From the NCBI RefSeq assembly GCF_004216955.1, contig NZ_SGXL01000001.1, forward strand, positions 1,297,034 to 1,361,033: 64,000 nt of DNA, given 5' to 3'. Each line of letters begins with the position of its first letter. Within the stretch, counting starts at the first letter, position 1. The notes below the pieces were generated by a model. It was not told the origin of the DNA and made no database searches. It worked only from the letters and a program-made list of their open reading frames with translations. Of the stretch, positions 30,416 through 42,990 are shown in pieces. Made by a program: the position numbers and the translations under genes. The stretch is from Fictibacillus sp. BK138 (lineage in GTDB: Bacteria > Bacillota > Bacilli > Bacillales > Fictibacillaceae).

Positions 30416-31060
30416 TTGGTCTCAAATGAAGTAAACCAATATATTGAAAAGTTAATCCCTGCACGCTCTGAACATATTTTAAAAATGGAGCAGTATGCTA
30501 AGCAGCATGATGTACCGATCATGGAATTATCGGGTATGGAGACCCTTTTGACATATGTCAGATTAAAAAGCCCTAAACGAATTCTGGAAGTGGGTACAGC
30601 CATCGGTTACTCTGCAGTAAGAATGGCTCTTGCTAATGAGACAACCGAAATTGTAAGTATTGAAAGAGATGAAGAACGGTACAATATAGCAAAAGAAAAC
30701 GTTACTGCATTACGACTCAACGATAGAATAACACTATTGCTCGGCGATGCGAATGAATTACAGAGTCAAGTAGAACAATATGCCCCATACGACTTTATTT
30801 TTATTGATGCAGCTAAAGGGCAGTATCAAAACTTCTTTGATCATTATTCAGCAATGCTGTCACATGATGGTATGATCATTACTGATAATGTACTCTTCAG
30901 AGGGTATGTCGCAGATGAAAGCGGCTTAGAGAGCAGAAGGCTGCGTTCTCTTGTTAAAAAAATTAGAAGCTTTAATCAATATATCATGCAGCATCCAGAT
31001 TATTATTCTTCAATCTTGCCGGTAGGAGATGGTATGATGGTGAGCATTCGAAAAACCTAA
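30416..31060 (+). CDS. trmR: tRNA 5-hydroxyuridine methyltransferase TrmR (YrrM)
   Basis: SAM-dependent O-methyltransferase of the class I fold that in B. subtilis methylates ho5U34 of tRNA to mo5U. SAM motif [17 protein letters not shown] lies near 60-75, then [12 protein letters not shown] and [11 protein letters not shown]. Start is TTG 9 nt after AAGGAGG; 214 residues. In B. subtilis the U32-family hydroxylases yrrN and yrrO follow; here udk comes directly after, 29 bp on. Confidence 0.9.
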   Translation: MVSNEVNQYIEKLIPARSEHILKMEQYAKQHDVPIMELSGMETLLTYVRLKSPKRILEVGTAIGYSAVRMALANETTEIVSIERDEERYNIAKENVTALRLNDRITLLLGDANELQSQVEQYAPYDFIFIDAAKGQYQNFFDHYSAMLSHDGMIITDNVLFRGYVADESGLESRRLRSLVKKIRSFNQYIMQHPDYYSSILPVGDGMMVSIRKT

Positions 31061-31089
31061 AGGTTCAGCAGTTTGGAGGAGTAATAGAA

Positions 31090-31731
31090 ATGGCACAAAA
31101 ACCTATCGTAATTGGGGTTGCAGGCGGATCTGGATCGGGTAAAACGACGGTAGCCAAAGAGATTTACAGGCAGTTTGCAAATCAGTCGATTCTTATTATT
31201 GAGCAGGACGCTTATTATAAAGATCAATCTGAAAAATCAATGGAAGAACGTTTAAAAACAAACTATGATCATCCATTAGCTTTCGATAATGATCTGTTGA
31301 TCCAGCATATCATATCACTTCAAGCATATGAATCCGTTGAAAAACCTGTGTACGACTATACAGCGCATACAAGAAGTGATAAAATTATCCCAGTTGATGC
31401 TAAAGATGTCATTATATTGGAAGGTATTCTTATACTCGAAGATGAACGTTTACGTGATTTAATGGATATTAAGTTATTTGTCGACACAGATGCTGATGTG
31501 AGAATCATCAGAAGAATGGTTCGTGATATACGTGACCGCGGCAGAACTTTAGAATCTGTAATCGATCAATATACTTCAGTGGTGCGTCCTATGCATAATC
31601 AGTTTATCGAACCTACAAAAAGGTACGCGGATATTATTATCCCAGAAGGCGGTCAAAACCGTGTTGCTATTGATTTAATGGTAACTAAAATTAAGACTAT
31701 TTTAGAAGACAAAGCATTATTGAAAAAATGA
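31090..31731 (+). CDS. udk: Uridine kinase
   Basis: Phosphorylates uridine and cytidine in pyrimidine salvage. Walker [18 protein letters not shown] near the N-terminus; the uridine-kinase signature [11 protein letters not shown] and the [13 protein letters not shown] basic segment are present. Length 213 is standard. ATG behind TTGGAGGAG. Short spacing from trmR suggests co-transcription; a terminator follows immediately. Confidence 0.96.
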   Translation: MAQKPIVIGVAGGSGSGKTTVAKEIYRQFANQSILIIEQDAYYKDQSEKSMEERLKTNYDHPLAFDNDLLIQHIISLQAYESVEKPVYDYTAHTRSDKIIPVDAKDVIILEGILILEDERLRDLMDIKLFVDTDADVRIIRRMVRDIRDRGRTLESVIDQYTSVVRPMHNQFIEPTKRYADIIIPEGGQNRVAIDLMVTKIKTILEDKALLKK

Positions 31732-31750
31732 GGAACTCTCCTCATTTTTT
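31725..31750 (+). terminator. Intrinsic terminator after udk
   Basis: AATGAGGA pairs with TCCTCATT across ACTC, followed by Ts; it overlaps the udk stop. Confidence 0.88.
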
Positions 31751-31879
31751 CGGTATAATTGGGTAATCTTTTCTTTAAAACGGCATGGCATTCAACTATT
31801 GTCCTATTTTTTATACATACCCTGCCGGAATTATCATATAACGTAACAAGGGTACTGATTATTGAAGGAGTGAATAAAC

Positions 31880-32356
31880 ATGGCAGACGAGAAAAAACAC
31901 TATATGACCCTAGAGGGTAAGCAAAAGTTAGAAAACGAATTAGAATTTTTAAAAACAGAACGCAGAAAAGAAGTAGTTGAAAGAATTAAAGTAGCAAGAA
32001 GCTTCGGAGATCTTTCAGAGAACTCTGAGTATGATGCTGCAAAGGACGAGCAGGCTTTTGTAGAGGCGCGTATCGTTCAATTAGAAAAGATGATTCGTGA
32101 TTCAGTGATCATTGAAGACAATAAAGACCAATCTGATAACGTTTCCATTGGGAAAACGGTTAAATTCCAGGAGCTTCCTGATGGAGATGAAGAAACATAT
32201 GTGATCGTCGGAAGTGCCGAAGCAGATCCATTCGAAGGTAAAATTTCCAATGATTCTCCGATGGCTAAAAGTTTATTAGGCAAGAAACCAGGAGACAAGG
32301 TTTCTGTACAAACACCAGGCGGAGAAATTAACGTAGTCATTTTAGAAGTAAAATAA
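31880..32356 (+). CDS. greA: Transcription elongation factor GreA
   Basis: Rescues backtracked RNA polymerase by stimulating transcript cleavage. The N-terminal coiled coil contains [21 protein letters not shown] and the tip region with the acidic pair in [15 protein letters not shown]; the C-terminal FKBP-like domain ends in [12 protein letters not shown]. 158 residues, standard. ATG behind GAAGGAGTG. It has a 148-bp gap after udk and its own terminator. Confidence 0.97.
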   Translation: MADEKKHYMTLEGKQKLENELEFLKTERRKEVVERIKVARSFGDLSENSEYDAAKDEQAFVEARIVQLEKMIRDSVIIEDNKDQSDNVSIGKTVKFQELPDGDEETYVIVGSAEADPFEGKISNDSPMAKSLLGKKPGDKVSVQTPGGEINVVILEVK

Positions 32357-32372
32357 TCAAGATCATCAGAAA

Positions 32373-32403
32373 GAAGGCTTGCCCCTCGTGGCAAGTCTTT
32401 TTT
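32373..32403 (+). terminator. Intrinsic terminator after greA
   Basis: AAGGCTTGCC (32373-32382) with GGCAAGTCTT (32390-32399), then Ts. Confidence 0.9.
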
Positions 32404-32432
32404 GTTTAAGAATATTGCGATGAGGCGAAAAT
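32404..32432 (+). promoter_or_regulatory. Possible sporulation promoter of pbpI (sigma-F-like)
   Basis: GTTTA (32404-32408), 15-nt spacer, GGCGAAAAT (32424-32432) fits the sigma-F -10 GGNNANAMT fully and the -35 with one mismatch. The start would fall at the SD itself. A sigma-E-like -35 GAATATT (32410-32416) is also present but without a good -10. The B. subtilis ortholog is reported as mother-cell (sigma-E) specific, so this call is tentative. Confidence 0.35.
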
Positions 32433-32453
32433 GTGGTTAGGGAGGTGACCGCA

Positions 32454-34211
32454 TTGTTATCTCGGAAAAGAACAATAACTGTAGGGGTTATCATATTATT
32501 ATTTATATTCGGTCTGATGTACCGGTTAGCAGATATACAGCTTATTTCAACGAAATCTTTTTCAAAAAACAACGTTAATTTAATCGAAGAGAGTGTAAAC
32601 CAGCGAACTCACCGTTTTACAATTAATGACGGGAGAGGTTATTTTCTAGACCGCAACGGTGAGCTGCTTTCTACAGATGTAAAACCTCAAATTGTTGTGT
32701 TTCCGAGTCTCTATGCCAGGGATTGGCCCTTAGAATCCATTTCAGAGATCCTTCAGCTTCCATCAAAAAAAATAGAAAAAATGATCAATAGGTTGGAAAA
32801 ACCTGCTGCACTTTTATTGTCTAAAGAGCTGACGCTCCAGCAGATGAATCAAATCAATGAATTGGAAATCCCAGGTCTGTATGCACAGCTTGTGACCAAA
32901 AGAAAACCTCTGCCATTTGCAAATCATATAATCGGGGCAGTTGGAGAAGACCCGGAGTTAATAAAGCAAAAGTATAAAGACAAATTGGAAAAGGGAACTG
33001 TAAGCACATCAACGAAAACCGGAAAAAATGGAATGCAATATACGTTTGACCCTTTTTTAATATCTGAAGGGAAAACACAGTTTATTTATCATGTGGACAG
33101 ACAAGGAAACCCTTTATTCGGGCTGGATGTAAAATATCGTGCCCAGGCGAATCCGCTGTATCCTTTGCATGTTATGACTACTATTGATAAAAAAATGCAG
33201 GAAGCTGTGGAGAAATATTTAAGCTATCACCAGGTAGAAGCGGGAGGCGCAGTCCTGCTTGACGTAGAATCAAATGAACTTCTTGCAATGGCTAGCCGTC
33301 CTGTATTTAATAGTAAGACGATCTATGAACATGAAAACAAGATGACCACCCTTCAAATTCCTGGTTCGACCTTTAAGATTGTAACAGCTGCTGCTGCCAT
33401 TGAGAAAAACAAGATACAGAATGATAAACTTTACGACTGTAATCTAAATATTTATGGAAAAGAAGATGAGAGAAAATTAGGAATGCTTAATTTTGAGGAG
33501 AGTTTCTCTCAAAGCTGCAATAAGACGTTTGGAGACCTCGCAAATGAAATGGCAGCAGAGGATAATCATTTTATAGAAGAATATGCTTCCAAACTAGGTC
33601 TTCTCGAGTTAAACGGATGGAGAGGACAAGTATATCATTATGATAAATTTTCACATTTCTATCAAGAAGAACGAGGACAAATAAGAAATCCTCATAAAAA
33701 GATTCAGGACTATCAATCACGCCTCGCCATCTCACAGACCGCGATCGGACAGCTCGATGTAAAAATTACTCCGCTGGCAGCCGCCAATATGATGGCAACC
33801 ATTGCAAGGGGCGGCATTTGGTCAGAAGTAAAAGCTGCTAAATCAGTGAATTTTGCCAATGGAACCGAATTGGTAGAATTTAAGAATCATACTGGCAAAA
33901 ATAAATCATTATCTCCATATACGATGATGAGGCTGCAATCCTTACTGGTTAACACTGTAAAGGATGAAAATGGGACAGGACATTCTTTGCGATCACTTCC
34001 TTTTCAGGTAGCGGGCAAGACAGGTACAGCTCAAAAAGGAGAAGGATCGAATGTTTATAATAAATGGTTCGCAGGTTATTTTCCCGCGGACAACCCCAAA
34101 TTCGCATTAGTAGTAGTTGATATGAAACACGATTCACTAAACAGAACAATTCCTGTTTATGCCGATATCGCAAAAGCAGTTATGGAGATATCAGACCGTC
34201 AAGAGCAATAA
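32454..34211 (+). CDS. pbpI: Class B penicillin-binding protein (PbpI/PBP4b, YrrR)
   Basis: Membrane-anchored transpeptidase. One N-terminal membrane segment (about 6-26), PBP dimer domain from about 55 to 210, and a transpeptidase domain with active-site Ser in GSTFK (about 304-308) and KTGTAQ near 520. TTG at 32454 is 6 nt after AGGGAGGTG, giving 585 residues; the B. subtilis PbpI is 584. The ortholog is a sporulation-specific PBP. It is followed by yrrS as in B. subtilis. Confidence 0.9.
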   Translation: MLSRKRTITVGVIILLFIFGLMYRLADIQLISTKSFSKNNVNLIEESVNQRTHRFTINDGRGYFLDRNGELLSTDVKPQIVVFPSLYARDWPLESISEILQLPSKKIEKMINRLEKPAALLLSKELTLQQMNQINELEIPGLYAQLVTKRKPLPFANHIIGAVGEDPELIKQKYKDKLEKGTVSTSTKTGKNGMQYTFDPFLISEGKTQFIYHVDRQGNPLFGLDVKYRAQANPLYPLHVMTTIDKKMQEAVEKYLSYHQVEAGGAVLLDVESNELLAMASRPVFNSKTIYEHENKMTTLQIPGSTFKIVTAAAAIEKNKIQNDKLYDCNLNIYGKEDERKLGMLNFEESFSQSCNKTFGDLANEMAAEDNHFIEEYASKLGLLELNGWRGQVYHYDKFSHFYQEERGQIRNPHKKIQDYQSRLAISQTAIGQLDVKITPLAAANMMATIARGGIWSEVKAAKSVNFANGTELVEFKNHTGKNKSLSPYTMMRLQSLLVNTVKDENGTGHSLRSLPFQVAGKTGTAQKGEGSNVYNKWFAGYFPADNPKFALVVVDMKHDSLNRTIPVYADIAKAVMEISDRQEQ

Positions 34212-34293
34212 TGGGATAATAAGAATGAAAAAGTGTCCTCAAACACTATGCTCGTGGTAAAATAAAATGAGCTTATTTACTGGGGAGGATAAC

Positions 34294-34902
34294 ATGAAAC
34301 GAAATCAACGTTATGAAACGAGATTAGAAAAGCGAAAACAAAATCGTTTTTTAAACATAGCAATCGGCCTGGTATTTTTGCTAATTGTTGTGGTTGCGTT
34401 CAATCTTTTCTCTGGAGATGAAAACGATACGGCATCAACATCAGAAAATGAACAAACTGAGAGCAATAATGTAACGAAAGACGATTCTTCTATAGAAATG
34501 GAATCAGATAAGGAAGACACAAATGAAGATTCTTCATCTGCCGAATCCGAGAATGAGTCAGATGATACGGAAACAAATACAGACGATGAAACACAATCTG
34601 AAAGTCCTGAAGGCGGAGGTCCTGAAGGCCCTTGGGAACCAATCGGAACTTCCCAAGCAGAGCCTCATCAGAAATCATACGACGACCAGTCTCAAGACTG
34701 GAAAGAGATGATTCAGGCACTTTCGTACGCGACAAACATTCCAGAAGATCAAATGACAATCTTCTGGCTCGGTAATGGCGGTGGTCCTGATTTATCTAAA
34801 GGTACCGTACAATCCAAAACTGAAAAGATTAAGTACGACGTCGTTCTGCAGTGGATTACTGAAAAAGGATGGCAGCCGATAAGTGTTACACAAGTACAAT
34901 AA
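34294..34902 (+). CDS. yrrS: YrrS-like DUF1510 membrane protein
   Basis: 202 residues: basic N-terminus, one membrane segment (about 20-40), then an acidic Ser/Thr/Asp/Glu low-complexity stretch to about 110, and a C-terminal DUF1510 domain with WEPIGTSQAEPH and WKEMIQALSYAT. ATG at 34294 follows GGGGAGG. The partner pbpI lies directly upstream, as in B. subtilis; the globular end probably sits outside the membrane. Function unknown. Confidence 0.87.
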   Translation: MKRNQRYETRLEKRKQNRFLNIAIGLVFLLIVVVAFNLFSGDENDTASTSENEQTESNNVTKDDSSIEMESDKEDTNEDSSSAESENESDDTETNTDDETQSESPEGGGPEGPWEPIGTSQAEPHQKSYDDQSQDWKEMIQALSYATNIPEDQMTIFWLGNGGGPDLSKGTVQSKTEKIKYDVVLQWITEKGWQPISVTQVQ

Positions 34903-34911
34903 GGACGAACT

Positions 34912-34945
34912 AGACAATCTGCTCATAGGCTGGTTGTCTTTTTTC
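34912..34945 (+). terminator. Intrinsic terminator after yrrS
   Basis: AGACAATC (34912-34919) with GGTTGTCT (34932-34939, one G-U), then Ts. Confidence 0.82.
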
Positions 34946-35001
34946 TTTTCATTTTTTATGGTTAATGCTTCAATAAGGGTATGAAACAGCTAGGAGTAAT
35001 T

Positions 35002-35754
35002 ATGAAAAAAACAAACTATATCATTGGAATCCTATTCATTGCAGTCTTACTGACATCTTGCAGCGAAACTAGCCAGCAAAAGAAAGTCCTTTACATATCT
35101 GCTGCCTCTAGTCTGAAAGAACCTGTGACCGAGTGGAAAGAACGGTTTGAAAAAACACATGAGGATATTGAGATTAAAGCGAACTTTGGTGCATCAGGGG
35201 TTTTAATCAATCAAATAAAAAACGGCGCACCAGCTGATTTAATGTTTTCAGCACAATCCCTTCAGAGGTTTATGTCTGACGATAAAAAAATTGATATAAA
35301 AAAAGAAGGAATTATTGCATCAAACGAGCTGGTCTTTGTCTCAGGAACGAAGGTCAGAACACCGGTTGACTCGATAGAAGATATACCTTCGAATGCCAAA
35401 CTCGGAATCGGTGACCCTGATTTGGTGCCTGCAGGGTTTTATGCCGAAAAAGCACTGCAAAATGTAAAACATAAACAATATAATGTTATATACAGCCAAA
35501 ATGCAGTACATCTAAAGGGATTGGTTGAAACAGGAGCTGTAGAATATGCCATCATGTATCGAACCGATGCACTTGAAAATAAAAGGATTAACATTATTAA
35601 AAATATACCGATTGACTGGTATCCAGCCATTCATTATCCTGTATATTCGTTTACCGAAAAGAAAGCTGCTAAGACATTCTTAAATTACACTAGTTCAAAA
35701 GAAGGGCAGAAAATTTTAAAGAAATATAATTTTAGAGAGAGTGTTAAACATTGA
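35002..35754 (+). CDS. modA: Molybdate ABC transporter substrate-binding lipoprotein
   Basis: Captures molybdate (or tungstate) outside the membrane. Signal peptide with lipobox LLTSC at about 16-20, then the ModA signature SAASSLKEP and the GASGVLINQIKNGAPADLMF segment. 250 residues. ATG at 35002 follows TAGGAG; the ATG at 34981 has no SD. It overlaps modB by 4 bp. The pair is inserted between yrrS and yrrT relative to B. subtilis, where these are neighbours; no modC ATPase is present. Confidence 0.91.
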   Translation: MKKTNYIIGILFIAVLLTSCSETSQQKKVLYISAASSLKEPVTEWKERFEKTHEDIEIKANFGASGVLINQIKNGAPADLMFSAQSLQRFMSDDKKIDIKKEGIIASNELVFVSGTKVRTPVDSIEDIPSNAKLGIGDPDLVPAGFYAEKALQNVKHKQYNVIYSQNAVHLKGLVETGAVEYAIMYRTDALENKRINIIKNIPIDWYPAIHYPVYSFTEKKAAKTFLNYTSSKEGQKILKKYNFRESVKH

Positions 35755-36383
35755 TTCATCCATTAGTACTATCTTTAGAAACTGCGTTTATTGCTACGGC
35801 TTTTGTAGTGGCAGCAGGCTTGCCACTATCCTATTTGTTTGCTCGTTTGTCTTTTAGAGGAAAAATAATCATTGAAACAATCTTTAGCCTTCCATTAATT
35901 CTGCCTCCTTCCGTTGTTGGATATATATTATTGCTGCTGTTAGGAAAAGATGGTTTAGGCAGCTTAGGCATACAATGGGTGTTCACTTGGAAAGCTGCTG
36001 TTCTAGCGGCGGCAATCGTCGCTTTCCCACTGTTTTTTCGTACAGCAAAAGCTTCATTTGAAAATTTGGATGACAACATCATTGATGCTGCACGGCTGGA
36101 TGGATCGAGTTGGAATATCTTTTATAGGGTAAGCATTCCGTTAGCGAAACATGGAGTGATAGCTGCTATAATGCTTTCTTTTTTAAGAGCGATCGGAGAG
36201 TTCGGTGCAACTCTTATGATTGCGGGGAATATACCAGGTGTCACCCAAACAGCACCGCTTGCTATATATGACCATGTTCTTTTAGGAGATGAACAAACCG
36301 CTCTGGTTTTATCGTTGTTCCTCACACTGTTTTCATTTGTTATGTTGGCGATTAGTTCAATTTTTGCAAAAAAATCAATTTGA
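35751..36383 (+). CDS. modB: Molybdate ABC transporter permease
   Basis: 210 residues with about five membrane segments. The LPLILPPSVVGYILLLLLG stretch is typical of ModB and the cytoplasmic EAA-type loop reads DAARLDGSSWNIFYRVSIPLA. Start TTG overlaps the modA stop (TTGA). A terminator follows. It needs an ATPase (ModC) to work; none is encoded in this window, so it may borrow one from elsewhere. Confidence 0.93.
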   Translation: MIHPLVLSLETAFIATAFVVAAGLPLSYLFARLSFRGKIIIETIFSLPLILPPSVVGYILLLLLGKDGLGSLGIQWVFTWKAAVLAAAIVAFPLFFRTAKASFENLDDNIIDAARLDGSSWNIFYRVSIPLAKHGVIAAIMLSFLRAIGEFGATLMIAGNIPGVTQTAPLAIYDHVLLGDEQTALVLSLFLTLFSFVMLAISSIFAKKSI

Positions 36384-36388
36384 CCATG

Positions 36389-36415
36389 ACTCTGAATGTT
36401 TTTCAGAGTTTTTTA
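36389..36415 (+). terminator. Intrinsic terminator after modB
   Basis: ACTCTGAA (36389-36396) with TTCAGAGT (36402-36409), then Ts. Confidence 0.88.
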
Positions 36416-36440
36416 TTTGATTTATTTACGGATTTTCTGG

Positions 36441-36532
36441 GATCCGCAGGAGTCTCGAACCTTGTACTCCAATCACCTTGTCAATAAAGAGAAGAATAAA
36501 TGAACCCTAAGCAACAAATCTTTGAATGGTTA
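36441..36532 (+). repeat. Fragment of the dispersed repeat, copy 3
   Basis: Matches only the end of the element: CGCAGGAGTCTCG, then CTCCAATCA and CTTGTCAATAAAG, then a GCAACAAATCTTT tail resembling the outer end of other copies. The left two thirds are missing. It lies between modB and yrrT. Confidence 0.65.
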
Positions 36533-36584
36533 ACAGGTTCATCCATTTGAAAAACACAAGAAATTGTGTTATTTTGGAACCTGT
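36501..36584 (+). other. Alternative hairpins upstream of yrrT
   Basis: GGTTC (36536-36540) can pair with upstream TGAACC (36501-36506) or, as ACAGGTTC, with GAACCTGT (36577-36584). The second fold encloses a perfect AACACAA/TTGTGTT hairpin (36553-36570). The two folds exclude each other. No T-run follows, and it is unknown whether the region is transcribed. Confidence 0.45.
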
Positions 36585-36591
36585 AAACATT

Positions 36592-36631
36592 TAATTCATA
36601 GTATATTGATAGGAATAATATATTTTATAAT
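36592..36631 (+). promoter_or_regulatory. Probable CymR operator and promoter of yrrT operon
   Basis: TATATTGATAGGAATAATAT (36602-36621) resembles the CymR box of Bacillus sulfur genes (TATTGATAGGAAT core). TATAAT (36626-36631) lies 15 nt before the yrrT ATG, but I see no properly spaced -35. The repressor gene cymR is in this window at 16.8 kb, and the B. subtilis operon is a known CymR target. Confidence 0.6.
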
Positions 36632-36645
36632 TTGGAGTGACAAAA

Positions 36646-37284
36646 ATGGGACGAGAGTTTATTGAACTTTTTGATGAATGGTCTTCTTCTTATGATGAAA
36701 CTGTGGCTGGGGAGACACAAGAATACAAGGAAGTTTTTCATAACTATGACTATATTCTTGAAACTGTGGTAAATAAATCAGGTCATGCAGTTTTAGAATT
36801 CGGCGTGGGAACAGGAAATTTAAGTGAAAAGCTGCTTTCAAAAGGTAAAACGGTTATTGGAATCGAACCTTCTAAAGGAATGCGAGAAAAAGCTTTAAAA
36901 CGAAATCCAGAACTAGTGCTGCATGATGGAGACTTTTTATCTTTTCCCAAATTAGACAGAGAGATCGATACGATTGTCAGCACGTATGCGTTTCATCACC
37001 TTACAGATGATGAAAAAGACGAGGCTATCGGACACTATAGCCAGCTGCTTAAAAAAGATGGTAAAATTGTTTTTGCAGATACCGCATTCCTTCATGAAAC
37101 AGAAAAAAAAGAACGCCATGAAAGAGTCAAAGAACAAGGATATTTTAATCTTTTAAAAGACTTGCAGACGGAATATTATACAACTCTGGATGTACTCGAT
37201 GAAATTTTCAAAAAACACGATTTTGATATCACATTTGAAAAGCTAAATGAGTATGTCTGGCTTATGGAAGCGGTAAAAAAATAG
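36646..37284 (+). CDS. yrrT: Putative AdoMet-dependent methyltransferase YrrT
   Basis: 212 residues, class I SAM methyltransferase. N-terminal [11 protein letters not shown], motif [15 protein letters not shown] near 49-62, and VSTYAFHHL. First gene of the SAM-recycling/reverse transsulfuration operon yrrT-mtnN-luxS-mccA-mccB, as in B. subtilis; substrate unknown. ATG at 36646 behind TTGGAGTG; the GTG at 36637 overlaps that SD. Confidence 0.91.
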   Translation: MGREFIELFDEWSSSYDETVAGETQEYKEVFHNYDYILETVVNKSGHAVLEFGVGTGNLSEKLLSKGKTVIGIEPSKGMREKALKRNPELVLHDGDFLSFPKLDREIDTIVSTYAFHHLTDDEKDEAIGHYSQLLKKDGKIVFADTAFLHETEKKERHERVKEQGYFNLLKDLQTEYYTTLDVLDEIFKKHDFDITFEKLNEYVWLMEAVKK

Positions 37285-37300
37285 ATATTGGAGATTTAAC

Positions 37301-38002
37301 ATGAAGAGAATTGGAATTATTGGTGCAATGGAAGAAGAGGTTGTTCTGTTAAGAGAGCAACTATCAGACCTTCAGGAAAATAAGCTTGCAGGCTGTGAAT
37401 TCTATCAAGGATATTTAAACGGTCAGGAAGTCGTTCTTTTGAAATCAGGAATAGGAAAAGTAAACGCAGCGATTGGTACTACTCTCATGATTCAGATGTA
37501 TGAACCTGATGTAATATTGAATACGGGATCTGCAGGAGGTTTTCATACTGATCTGAATGTAGGCGATGTTGTAATATCCACTGAAGTACGACATCATGAT
37601 GTAGATGCAACTATTTTCGGATACGAATATGGGCAAGTGCCTCAAATGCCTGCGAATTATAAGCCTGACCAAACATTAATCGAAGCAGCTGTTAAAGCGG
37701 GTGCTCGTGTTGAAAACATTCAAGTCGCAAAAGGTTTAATCGCATCCGGTGATTCGTTTATGAGTGATCATGAGAGGGTAGAAGACATACGCAAGAAATT
37801 TCCAGCATTGTATGCAGCTGAGATGGAAGCGGCAGCAATTGCACAAACATGCTATCAGTTTAATGTTCCTTTTGTTATTATCCGTTCATTGTCAGACATT
37901 GCCGGGAAAGATGCCCGTGTATCTTATGACCAGTTTTTGAAAACAGCATCTAAGAATTCCGCAGAACTTGTTCAAAAAATCGTAGAGGAGCTGAAATCAT
38001 AA
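37301..38002 (+). CDS. mtnN: 5'-methylthioadenosine/S-adenosylhomocysteine nucleosidase
   Basis: Cleaves SAH and MTA, releasing adenine; the SRH formed is the LuxS substrate. Opens [27 protein letters not shown] and the nucleoside-binding [10 protein letters not shown] with catalytic acidic residues (SLSDIAG near the end) are visible. 233 residues. SD TTGGAG 7-8 nt before the ATG. One-base overlap with luxS. Confidence 0.96.
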   Translation: MKRIGIIGAMEEEVVLLREQLSDLQENKLAGCEFYQGYLNGQEVVLLKSGIGKVNAAIGTTLMIQMYEPDVILNTGSAGGFHTDLNVGDVVISTEVRHHDVDATIFGYEYGQVPQMPANYKPDQTLIEAAVKAGARVENIQVAKGLIASGDSFMSDHERVEDIRKKFPALYAAEMEAAAIAQTCYQFNVPFVIIRSLSDIAGKDARVSYDQFLKTASKNSAELVQKIVEELKS

Positions 38003-38469
38003 TGACAAAAAAAATGAATGTTGAAAGCTTTAATCTTGATCATACAAAAGTTGTTGCACCATATATCCGTTTAGCAGGTACGACTACTGGAGCCAACGGT
38101 GACGTAATTCATAAATACGACATCCGCTTCTGCCAGCCTAACAAAGATCACATGCCAATGGAAGGTCTTCACTCAATCGAGCACTTGATGGCAGAAAATA
38201 TCCGCAATCACCATTCTACTGTTGTAGATATCAGCCCGATGGGTTGTCAAACTGGTTTCTATCTATCTGTTATCAACCATGATAACTATGATGAGATACT
38301 GGAAGTTTTAGAAAAAACACTTAACGATGTATTAGAAGCCACTGAAGTACCTGCATGTAATGAAGTACAGTGCGGATGGGCAGCAAATCACAGCCTTGAA
38401 GGCGCTAAAGAGATCGCACGCAAGATGCTTTCTAAAAAAGATGAGTGGCACGTTGTTTTCGCTGAATAG
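38002..38469 (+). CDS. luxS: S-ribosylhomocysteine lyase LuxS
   Basis: Converts S-ribosylhomocysteine to homocysteine and the AI-2 precursor DPD. The metal-binding HSIEH (about 54-58) and the later CNEVQCGW are conserved, with a catalytic Cys in [10 protein letters not shown]. 155 residues. Between mtnN and mccA, it supplies homocysteine to the next two enzymes, so here a metabolic role is evident whether or not AI-2 signals. Confidence 0.97.
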   Translation: MTKKMNVESFNLDHTKVVAPYIRLAGTTTGANGDVIHKYDIRFCQPNKDHMPMEGLHSIEHLMAENIRNHHSTVVDISPMGCQTGFYLSVINHDNYDEILEVLEKTLNDVLEATEVPACNEVQCGWAANHSLEGAKEIARKMLSKKDEWHVVFAE

Positions 38470-38481
38470 AGGGCTGAAAGA

Positions 38482-40543
<2,062 letters not shown>

Positions 40544-40550
40544 TTATAAA

Positions 40551-40583
40551 GAGCAAGCGCTGATGCGTTTGCTTTTTTTTTTT
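40551..40583 (+). terminator. Intrinsic terminator after mccB
   Basis: AGCAAGCGC with GCGTTTGCT (one G-U) and ten or more Ts. Confidence 0.92.
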
Positions 40584-40903
40584 GGAGGTGGCGTCTTTTT
40601 CAGGCGAACATTTTTCTGTGGTGAAATTTTTTTGTACGGTTAAGTAGAAAATTTGTTCGGTTAACCGCTATTTTTGTTCAGTCCTATTTTATTTGCTTAT
40701 TCCAGAGAGAACATCTAGAATCAAGTGCAAAATCTTAAGGAAAGACTGTGCTAGCACCGAAAGCTACTAATGAAGTGCGGAAGCAACAGCGGATTTTATC
40801 ACTATTTAGCCATAGTTTTTTCACTAGATTGTCAAAAAGTGCTTGGCAGGTAGCTGACTTACCTATGTTATTCTGTTAATAGAGGTTAGGAGGTAGAAGC
40901 TGC
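40584..40903 (+). other. Non-coding gap between mccB and yrhC
   Basis: No gene is seen. It contains a CGGTTAACCG palindrome (40658-40667) and a near-repeat of GTACGGTTAA/GTTCGGTTAA. A candidate yrhC promoter is TTGGCA (40843-40848), 17-nt spacer, TGTTAT (40866-40871). Confidence 0.5.
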
Positions 40904-41143
40904 ATGACAAACAAAATTGAGAAAGAATTACAAAAAAAGATGGCTGACTACCAGCGCTTTGGCTTTATTTTGTTGGCAGTAAGCACATTCTTCTATTTAG
41001 GATTAGTACTTCCAGTGGAAGACAAAAACTTTATCCAATCGATTACTCTAGGTATCGCTTCATTAACATGTTTAGGCTTTACCGCACTTATGTACAATGT
41101 GGTTAGAAAGTGCAAAGTGCAATTACAGGAAATCACAAAATAA
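40904..41143 (+). CDS. yrhC: YrhC-family membrane protein
   Basis: 79 residues with two hydrophobic segments (about 18-36 and 46-68) and basic ends, like B. subtilis YrhC, which also follows mccB. Function unknown. ATG after TTAGGAGG with 9-10 nt spacing. It has its own terminator, so it is a separate unit from the mcc operon. Confidence 0.84.
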   Translation: MTNKIEKELQKKMADYQRFGFILLAVSTFFYLGLVLPVEDKNFIQSITLGIASLTCLGFTALMYNVVRKCKVQLQEITK

Positions 41144-41164
41144 AAACTAATTATTAATTTCACG

Positions 41165-41194
41165 TACCGTCCCTTAAAAAGGGGCGGTATTTTT
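41165..41194 (+). terminator. Intrinsic terminator after yrhC
   Basis: TACCGTCCC (41165-41173) with GGGGCGGTA (41181-41189), then Ts. Confidence 0.87.
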
Positions 41195-41220
41195 GTTTAT
41201 ATAGATTAAAAATAGGGGTA

Positions 41221-41252
41221 TGAATACTGAATAACTGTAAAAGGTCATACTA
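41221..41252 (+). promoter_or_regulatory. Sigma-G-like promoter of glcU-gdh
   Basis: TGAATA (41221-41226) and CATACTA (41246-41252) match sigma-G consensus boxes; the spacer is 19 nt, one longer than usual. In B. subtilis the gdh operon is forespore-specific, which agrees. Confidence 0.6.
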
Positions 41253-41289
41253 AGTTTTAACAATTTCAAGAAAAGAGAGAAGTGGTTTT

Positions 41290-42953
<1,664 letters not shown>

Positions 42954-42954
42954 A

Positions 42955-42990
42955 AAAACACGTCCTCCGATTCAGGAGGACGTGTTTTTT
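42955..42990 (+). terminator. Intrinsic terminator after gdh
   Basis: ACACGTCCTCC (42958-42968) with GGAGGACGTGT (42975-42985), 11 bp, then Ts ending at 42990, where the repeat copy starts. Confidence 0.94.

Noticed and set aside
36384-36645. SAM (S-box) riboswitch before the yrrT operon
   Set aside because: None of the S-box conserved helices or terminator is present; the CymR-like site fits better.
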